Below, piece after piece: positions 57,325 to 64,000 of a stretch of DNA of 64,000 nt. Numbering within the stretch: position 1 is the first letter of the stretch; the number at the start of each line of letters is the position of its first letter. The position numbers and the translations under genes were made by a program. The notes under the pieces were generated by a model. The model was not told the origin of the DNA, did no database searches, and was given only the letters and a program-made list of their open reading frames with translations. This DNA comes from Elmis aenea (lineage: Eukaryota > Arthropoda > Insecta > Coleoptera > Elmidae): the NCBI GenBank assembly GCA_947652605.1, contig OX393579.1:21783674-21847673 (forward strand), read 5' to 3'.

Positions 57325-58112
57325 TCTCTGATTTGTTCAAACAAATAAAATTTACTTCTAGCATTTGTGTAATTCGCTTTGGGATTTGTAACGGCGTCCG
57401 CAAGCTTAAATTTGACAAAAATTACATTGTGTTGTCATGACCTTAAAAGTTTTGTGCAAATTTCGTTTAAAATCCTAGTTTTATTTGAAATCCTACTTAT
57501 GCTACGCATTGCGTTGTACCCTTTAACATAGAGTGATATTGATAGGTATTGTCATCTTGACTTTAGTCACCACTCATTGTGTAGATAGGGAACGTGCAAT
57601 ATTGGAGATAATACAATTACAAATAAATCATGCTCTAATATGTAAACATTGCAAAATTTTAGCTAGTTCAACTAGCAAGCTTTTATAATTTTAAATTTAG
57701 AGGTTAATACATTTTTACTTTTCTTCTAGGCTGTACATTTTCAAAGTTTACAAAAGTAATTTTATAATCTATTTTCTATTGATCGTAAAGATCGCAATTA
57801 ATTTTTCTATTTAAGTGGTAAAGTCATGCCTTAATCGGAGTTATCGATAGGAATAATGAAGAGAACGAGTAACAATTTTTTCAAATGAAAATTTTAAGAA
57901 GAAAACTTGTCATAAATCTGATACAATGTGGAAATTTCAAGTTAGAAATTTGTTTTAAATTGACTAAAACTTCTCTCTAATCGGAGATTTAACCATTTTG
58001 TAACATATACTTTGTCACATTTTTATTCGTTATAAGCAAAACAGCTATGGCGAAAATTTTGTTTACAACAGAGATAAATATGCCCTGTGCAACGGATCCC
58101 TTGTAACTATCG
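57325..58112. other. Intronic DNA, no gene seen
   Basis: No supported feature. Confidence 0.5.
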
Positions 58113-58887
58113 CAGGTGCAGCTCGTTCAAAGAGGCTGCTAGGCTGCAGCTCCTTCAGATTTAAATGAAATTATGCCAATTCTTCAAACTTGTTTCCATT
58201 TTTATTAAAAAACATTGTGTCGTCTGTACTGCAGCGACACTCGATTGTTTATATTTTATAACAATGGCTGCGATTTATAAAGTGAATACGTGAGCTGCAT
58301 TTCTCGCAGTCCTACAGCGCCATCATACTATACTATACAACATATACGAAGTGGCGAGTAGCCGTGGAGTGGGGATGACGCGTGATATACACGCTATTGG
58401 GGCTGCAATCATAGCAGCCCAAGCCAAGTTAAATTTTGTGAGCTTACAAGCTAATATATAATTATTTCTAGTGTTTTAATTTCAAAAACAATATTGTAAT
58501 TTTTTTAATGTAAATAAATTAAAATTAATAAAAATAAAAACAAAAATTTTGTTCAATATTTACAAGGAATCATTTTTTTGCGTTTACCTCTGAGGAAGAA
58601 AAATTACTTTAAAAATTGATGGTTTACGCCGGCTTTGACTATTTTTGATCAAGAATATAACTAGTTTCGATAAAAAAAACTATAAATAAATTAGTAAACC
58701 AGAAAGGGCGAAGAATTTAAACATAAATAGATAGTATAAAAATGCAATTAATAGTTTTATACATAAAGCATATTTTTGCTTTTATTTTTACTGGTAATGT
58801 GATTTATTAAACTCCGTCCATAATTAAAATGTTGCTTACATTTTTCGCTGCAGCCCCTTCACTGCTAGTTTTTACGAGCCGCTACTG
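58113..58887. mobile_element. Possible degenerate DNA transposon
   Basis: Left CAGGTGCAGCTCGTTCAAAG and the complement of the right end, CAGTAGCGGCTCGTAAAAAC, are imperfectly alike and both lead into GGCTGCAG. No matching target duplication was seen and the interior is noncoding. Confidence 0.35.
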
Positions 58888-58931
58888 TTTTGTTTTAATA
58901 GTAATTACTTTTTGTCTAATTGAAATATGTA

Positions 58932-59667
58932 CAGGGTGGCCTATTTTCGATGCTCATACAGGTTATCTCGGTTATTATCAGAAATAGAAAAAAACTAAGT
59001 ACGAAGTCTCCATTTCTTTTTTCGAGAGAAATTCATTGCCGTAAACAGATTTTTGATATCTTTTTTAATTTTCGAAATATAGCCAAAAACCGATATTTGG
59101 CACTTTTCAAAAATGTTAAATATTCGGTTAAACGAAAAGATATAGAAAAACTTTTAAAACATTTTTGGCAAGGTTTTTTGTCCTTAATAAAATGGCTATG
59201 TTAATTTTTTTTTTACTCATATAAATATTGATATATTACATCTAATTTTCTTATTTTAAATGGCAACCATAGTTGACTTTGACACAAATCGAAAGCTTAT
59301 TTTTTACGCTTTTTAAAAATATGTAATTTGCTTATGGTTGCCATTTAAAATAAGAAAGTTAGGTGTAATATTTCGATATTTATATTATTTTTTTTTAAAT
59401 TGAATACCGCTGTCTTATTAAAGACAAAAAACCTTGCCAAAAATATTTTTAAAGTTTTTTTTTATCTTTTCGTTTAAGCGAGATATTTAACATTTTTGAA
59501 AATTGCCAAAATCCAGTTTTTGGCTATATTTCGAAAATTAAAAAAGATATCAAAAAGTTGTTTACGGCAAAGAATTTCTCTCGAAAAAAGAAATCGAGAC
59601 TACGCACTTAGTGTTTTTCTAATTCTTATAATAACCGAGAAATGGGCATCGAAAATAGACTACCCTG
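58932..59667. mobile_element. Mariner-like foldback, 736 bp
   Basis: Ends TA-CAGGGTGGCCTATTTTCGA and TCGAAAATAGACTACCCTG-TA; almost the whole element is an inverted repeat centred near 59300. Open frames inside reflect the repeated arms and carry no domain. Confidence 0.9.
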
Positions 59668-59669
59668 TA

Positions 59670-62600
59670 CATACAATCTGACGATTTTATAAACAATAAA
59701 CTTAACTAAACTTAAAATAAAAGCATAAAAACTAACCTAATTTTATTATACCTATATTACTATAGCAAAATAAAACTCTAACAAAAAAAGTGAACAAATA
59801 TGTGTTTTAAAGGAAAAGTACGCATTTTTGCTTCATTTTTATTGATTATTATGCTCATTATACACATGTTCTGGTCTCATTTTTGAAATATAACGCACTC
59901 ATATTCTTTTGAAATACATTTTACAAACATAATTGACAGGTAAAATTTCAAAAGCGTGTCATAAAAACGCCTGTTTTATAAATTATCGGCAAATTTTATA
60001 CATAATTTGTGCAATCTCTATTTGAAATGTACGCATTGAACGACTGTGCTGGTAATTACGACGAAACTGTTGGTATAATTTTCTTTTAACGCAGTGCTTA
60101 AATTTATTTCCAATACTTTACCTAACCGTCGAATAGTTTCTTTATTGTTAATGTTCGAATGAGTATACCCAAAAAAGATAACTTTATTATTTCTATGCTA
60201 TTCTACTTTATTTTTACGTTATCTTAGTTATTAAAAATAAAATGTGTTGCAGTAATAAACGTTGCTTCATGGTTGAAATAAAATATTTCACCTTTTTTTT
60301 TAAATTTCATATCCCTTAGGTATATCTATTTCATAGATTTATCTCTAACATATTCCGTTTTACAAGCGACACACATTATTGCTTCCATTTCAAATTTTCC
60401 GCAATATTTATACCGAATAGTTTGACATTGTGCTAGAAAGAGGTCGTCTCGAGAAAAATTGAGGTAAATCTACAAGTGCAAGAGCACTTTAGATCAGGTG
60501 CAGCTGGCTAAAGTTCCATTTATTATACCTATATCAGAATGGTCTTATAAAGCGCTTTTCCAAATGTTTCCATGCGCTAGCGCTTTCTGATTACGGTTAT
60601 AAAGAGTTCTACTTCATCATTTATTAATTTATTGTAAAAGCTCTTTGTATGTTCGACAGCTGAACGTTTATAATAACAGTTTTGGAATCTAATGTGCGTG
60701 AAACAAGAACACATATGCGAGTAATAGTCTTGTTTTGAAAGCATAGTCTAAATAATAACCCTCATTTTTATATTTTTGATTGTAATAAAATAAAAACCTG
60801 TCTCTAACAGTTTCTTTGGAATCCCATTCAATAGAATCTATAGCTCCTTAAAAAGAGGTTGAAAAGTCGAGCATTTTTTATTTTTTCATACACTTTCGAA
60901 ACCAGTTAAAACCATATTTAGTACTCTACGTCAATTTATAATACTTAACTCTTATTAGAATTCGATAATAATCAATATACTTCTGCTTTCTGATGGCAAT
61001 ATTTAGCCCTTTAATTGTCAAATTAATTTATCATGATTGTCATTAAAAAATGACATTTATTTAAAAACGCGTATCTTTTAAACCTTTAGGAATATTTAAG
61101 TTCTGTTTGTTGCAAAAACTTCGTTAATATTTAGTTACGATTTCGTCTTCATACAGTAGTGACCTAATTATAAAAATATAAAAAGTTTTCGCATGTGACA
61201 TTTTACACTGCACGCGCTTTTCAAAATGTACGAGGTCACGCTTTAAATTTATTTGACAGAGTTCTAAAATCTCCTGAAGAATAATTGTTTCACACAGTGC
61301 GATTTAGTTAATCAAAGAGAATAATTTAATGGAAAAATCGCCGAGATACGATAATAAATAAGAAAGTTATTAAGTTTTACGCAATAAAAACGCATATTTT
61401 TCAAATTTCATAAAATTAGGTACGTTTTTCTTTATTTTGGCAACACTACTTTGAGCATCTGAAATTCGGATCCCGAGGATGATTCTGCTATAAGGTTTCT
61501 CAGTTTAAGATACATATTGTTAAGTTGCGTAATAAACCAGACGTTTTGGTGACCACTTTGGGGACATAAAACCCTTGACGAACTGAGCTCGTTTAAAAGT
61601 ACAATACTCCTTGTACTTCGGATGTTTTAGCAAAAAATATGAAAACGTTGAATTTATTTTTTCTCTCATAACTTTTTTGTCTTATTCAGTAGATCAATTT
61701 TATTAGTACTTTATTGAGATACTTTTTAATGTAGAATGTCACTGTTATTTTAGATTTTTTTTTATCACTTACCATTTTCGAGATATTACCCCTAATTTCA
61801 TTTTTTCTTATAGACCGCGAAGTTGGCCACGGAATAGTTAAATTTTTTTTCTTTCTTTTTATATTTTTGAGATAAAATAAAAACCTAATTTTACTGTTCC
61901 CCTTTAGAGGGTGTAACTCCGAAAGGAGACGTCTAAGGAAAAAAAATTATATGGAAGACCCCCCTTAATTTTCCATAACCTACCGAATTTTTTTGCAATA
62001 CTTAAGAAATGCCCTGTGTTTTATAAAACACATGATTTTGGAATTCGAAGCTTTTTATGACTAAAAATAATTTTTTGTCTAAAATTTACTTTTCTTATAA
62101 GTGTGGCATGCTACGCCGCCAAAACAGCAACCTGAGTAATTTTAACAAAGGCATATATTTAAGATCTGAAGTGTGAGTATCAAATTATAAATATTTACTG
62201 TCGATAGAAATAAAGATGTAGATTAAAATTTTATTTAAATTTTTTTTTCTTTAGGATACGTCAGGAACTGGGTACATTATGTATGATATGATTTTAGTTA
62301 AAATTGTTTTTGATTATTCAAAAGCACACACCTGTTTCCTAATTTAACCATCTATCAATCTCTAGTGGTTATATATCCACACGGCCTTTGTGTTAAGATC
62401 TATATGGAACTATTTGTGATACAAAGTAAACGTTATTATTTTAACTTTGACTTTGTTATTTTTGCTTTAACCTGAAAAAACTGGCAAAGCATCCAATACA
62501 TAAAATGTTATCCTATGATTAATGGAGAAAATCCGTTGCCCGATAACGGATTATAGAGTTAACTTCAGAATTGTTTGACATTTCTCAATAATCTGGAGTG

Positions 62601-63434
62601 TTAAAGTTGATATACTTTACAAAGGAACAAAGACATAACTTTTCTATGTTGAAAAAGGCGTTGTTTTAACAAACGACCTAGGTGGAAAAGATATAGATTT
62701 GTCAAATTAAATTAATTTTTAAAACTAATACATTTTTTACTCAGGGCGCTAGATTTTTATAATACATAATTGTATGTTTTTACATCATAAATGAATGCAG
62801 CTTTTGTATTTTTAGTACAATTTGACGTAAAATTATTATTTTGAAGTAAATCGTTACGCAAGTTTGTAGCTTTAATAAAAATCCTAAATCCATCTTTTTT
62901 ACCCCCTTTAAATATCTAAAACTTGAATACAAGCTTTTTTAATTTTTTTTAAATTGTAGGAGGATATAAATGAAAATTTTTAATTCAGAAAAAAGTTTTA
63001 TTAAACAACAAAAAATATTCTTATAGAGAAAACAAAAAACAATGACATTAAAAACTTTTGTGATTGTTTTAATAAAAAGTTAATAGCATAATTTAATATT
63101 AACCATATTTATGCGGCCCAGACTGTTTAAAGCGCTACACTTTGGCAATTTTCACAACTGTTCATACAAAATGATGTAATTTTTCAAAAGAGCAATATTT
63201 CTAATATACACTTTTGGTATTAAAAAAATGACTTTTTTATGAGAAATTTATTTAGAACATGCATACCTTAGGAAATACATCAAAATAGTACAATCTTTTA
63301 ATGCAAAAATCCAATGTTGCGCCCTTAAGAACTAATAAAGTTGATGATGTATTAACAAAACACTGACACAAAATCTAAATAAACAGCGTAGATAAAATTA
63401 AAAGCTGTTTCAAAAATAGTTATTTATGTATCAA
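59670..63434. other. Intronic DNA, no gene seen
   Basis: 3.8 kb, very AT-rich. About 61640-61880 shows diverged foldback core text (GAAGTTGGCCACGG, GAGATATTACC) without recognisable ends. No exon found. Confidence 0.4.
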
Positions 63435-63530
63435 GGCCAAAACGTGTAACTTTTTCGGCCGCGTCTGGTTTGCTGGCTGAGACGTAGTCGAAGCCAGCAA
63501 ACAGGCAAGGCCGAAAAAGTACGTTTTGGC
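63435..63530. repeat. GC-rich perfect-type hairpin, about 95 bp
   Basis: GGCCAAAACGTGTAACTTTTTC and the following GGCC...GTTTGCTGGCT are mirrored by AGCCAGCAAAC...GGCCGAAAAAG...ACGTTTTGGCC, with a short loop around GAGACGTAGTCGA. A small MITE is the simplest reading, but no target duplication is visible. Confidence 0.7.
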
Positions 63531-64000
63531 CGAGGTGCATATTACATTTTTTGTGCGATCGAATTAAAAACAATTTAAATTTTTAGTATTTTTCAAAAAT
63601 ATAGGTTAGAAACTACGTGACATTCTGTCACTGACAGATGACGGCGTATGCTGTTAGCGGTGGAAACGTACTTGCATAATTCTGTACATAATTTAAATTA
63701 TTCAGTATTCAGTCACAGTATCAACACGAAAGTATTAGGTTATAAACTACCTGACAGTTAACAACCTAAAGACCTCTACGTCACTACCCTTAGCGGGGAA
63801 ACCATATTCTCAGAGAACTTATATTCAGACACGCACATGCGCTTTCCGTTCTGCAAATGATCTTTTTCGTACACTGTAGCGGCCGAAAAACCGTTGCTAA
63901 GGATAGGGCCGGAAATACAGTAGTTTATGGTTGCTAACGCGTCCGTCAAACAACTGTTTCTAGTACGATTGCACAAAAAAAAGTTTTTTTAACATGTTTA
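63531..64000. other. Unassigned, GC-richer than average
   Basis: Repeated TAGGTTA.AAACTAC.TGACA motifs (about 63603 and 63738) suggest an imperfect duplication. No gene recognised. Confidence 0.4.

Noticed and set aside
58920..59681. Two plus-strand frames rich in Lys, Phe and Ile
   Set aside because: Both arise from the inverted arms of the foldback at 58932-59667.
1..64000. CRISPR arrays, bacterial operons, tRNA or rRNA genes
   Set aside because: None seen. Repeats are transposon-derived, spacing is irregular and the genes have spliceosomal introns; no cloverleaf was recognised by eye.

Overview
This window looks like insect genomic DNA. It is very AT-rich, its introns hold many DNA transposons (Tc1/mariner-like, hAT-like, PIF/Harbinger-like, piggyBac, Helitron) plus a Jockey LINE and an LTR element, and the only clear host gene is a receptor guanylate cyclase closest, from memory, to insect Gyc32E. 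A beetle or similar large-genome insect would fit, but order and species cannot be fixed from sequence alone.

Host gene. Four plus-strand exons (3147-3224, 16800-17044, 17118-17263, 49860-50004) join in matching phase and encode a continuous piece of the extracellular ANF-receptor (ligand-binding) domain. Introns are about 13.6 kb, 73 bp and 32.6 kb, with a further intron of at least 14.0 kb running off the right edge. The N-terminus, transmembrane segment, kinase-like domain and cyclase domain lie outside the window. A second, tentative host gene may start on the minus strand inside the last intron (two short coding-like exons, 56601-56654 and about 56487-56552), with two RFX X-box-like motifs 80-145 bp upstream of its ATG.

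Intron content. Most of the sequence is transposons, many nested, with boundaries fixed by target-site duplications (TSDs). Main nests: (a) hAT-like MITE 35548-42904 > mariner-like foldback 41300-42814 > LTR element 35725-41294, the last carrying only Gag-protease and having LTRs that differ at 1 of 949 positions; (b) hAT-like element 52657-56445 > piggyBac 53407-55973 > Harbinger-like MITE 55187-55416; (c) uncharacterised repeat 28203-29932 > Harbinger-like MITE 28359-29700 > hAT 28599-29587 > LINE tail; (d) mariner-like element 32838-34304 > piggyBac MITE 33288-33887; (e) Helitron 19816-22085 with a 154-bp MITE in its 5' end. A recurring class is the noncoding foldback with CAGGGTG-type ends and TA duplications; one (14864-16429) keeps a small ORF resembling a transposase N-terminal domain in its loop, and one (7510-8385) is a head-to-head duplicate of a transposase 3' half.

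Stretches described as holding nothing were read by eye only; short exons or diverged repeats could be missed.
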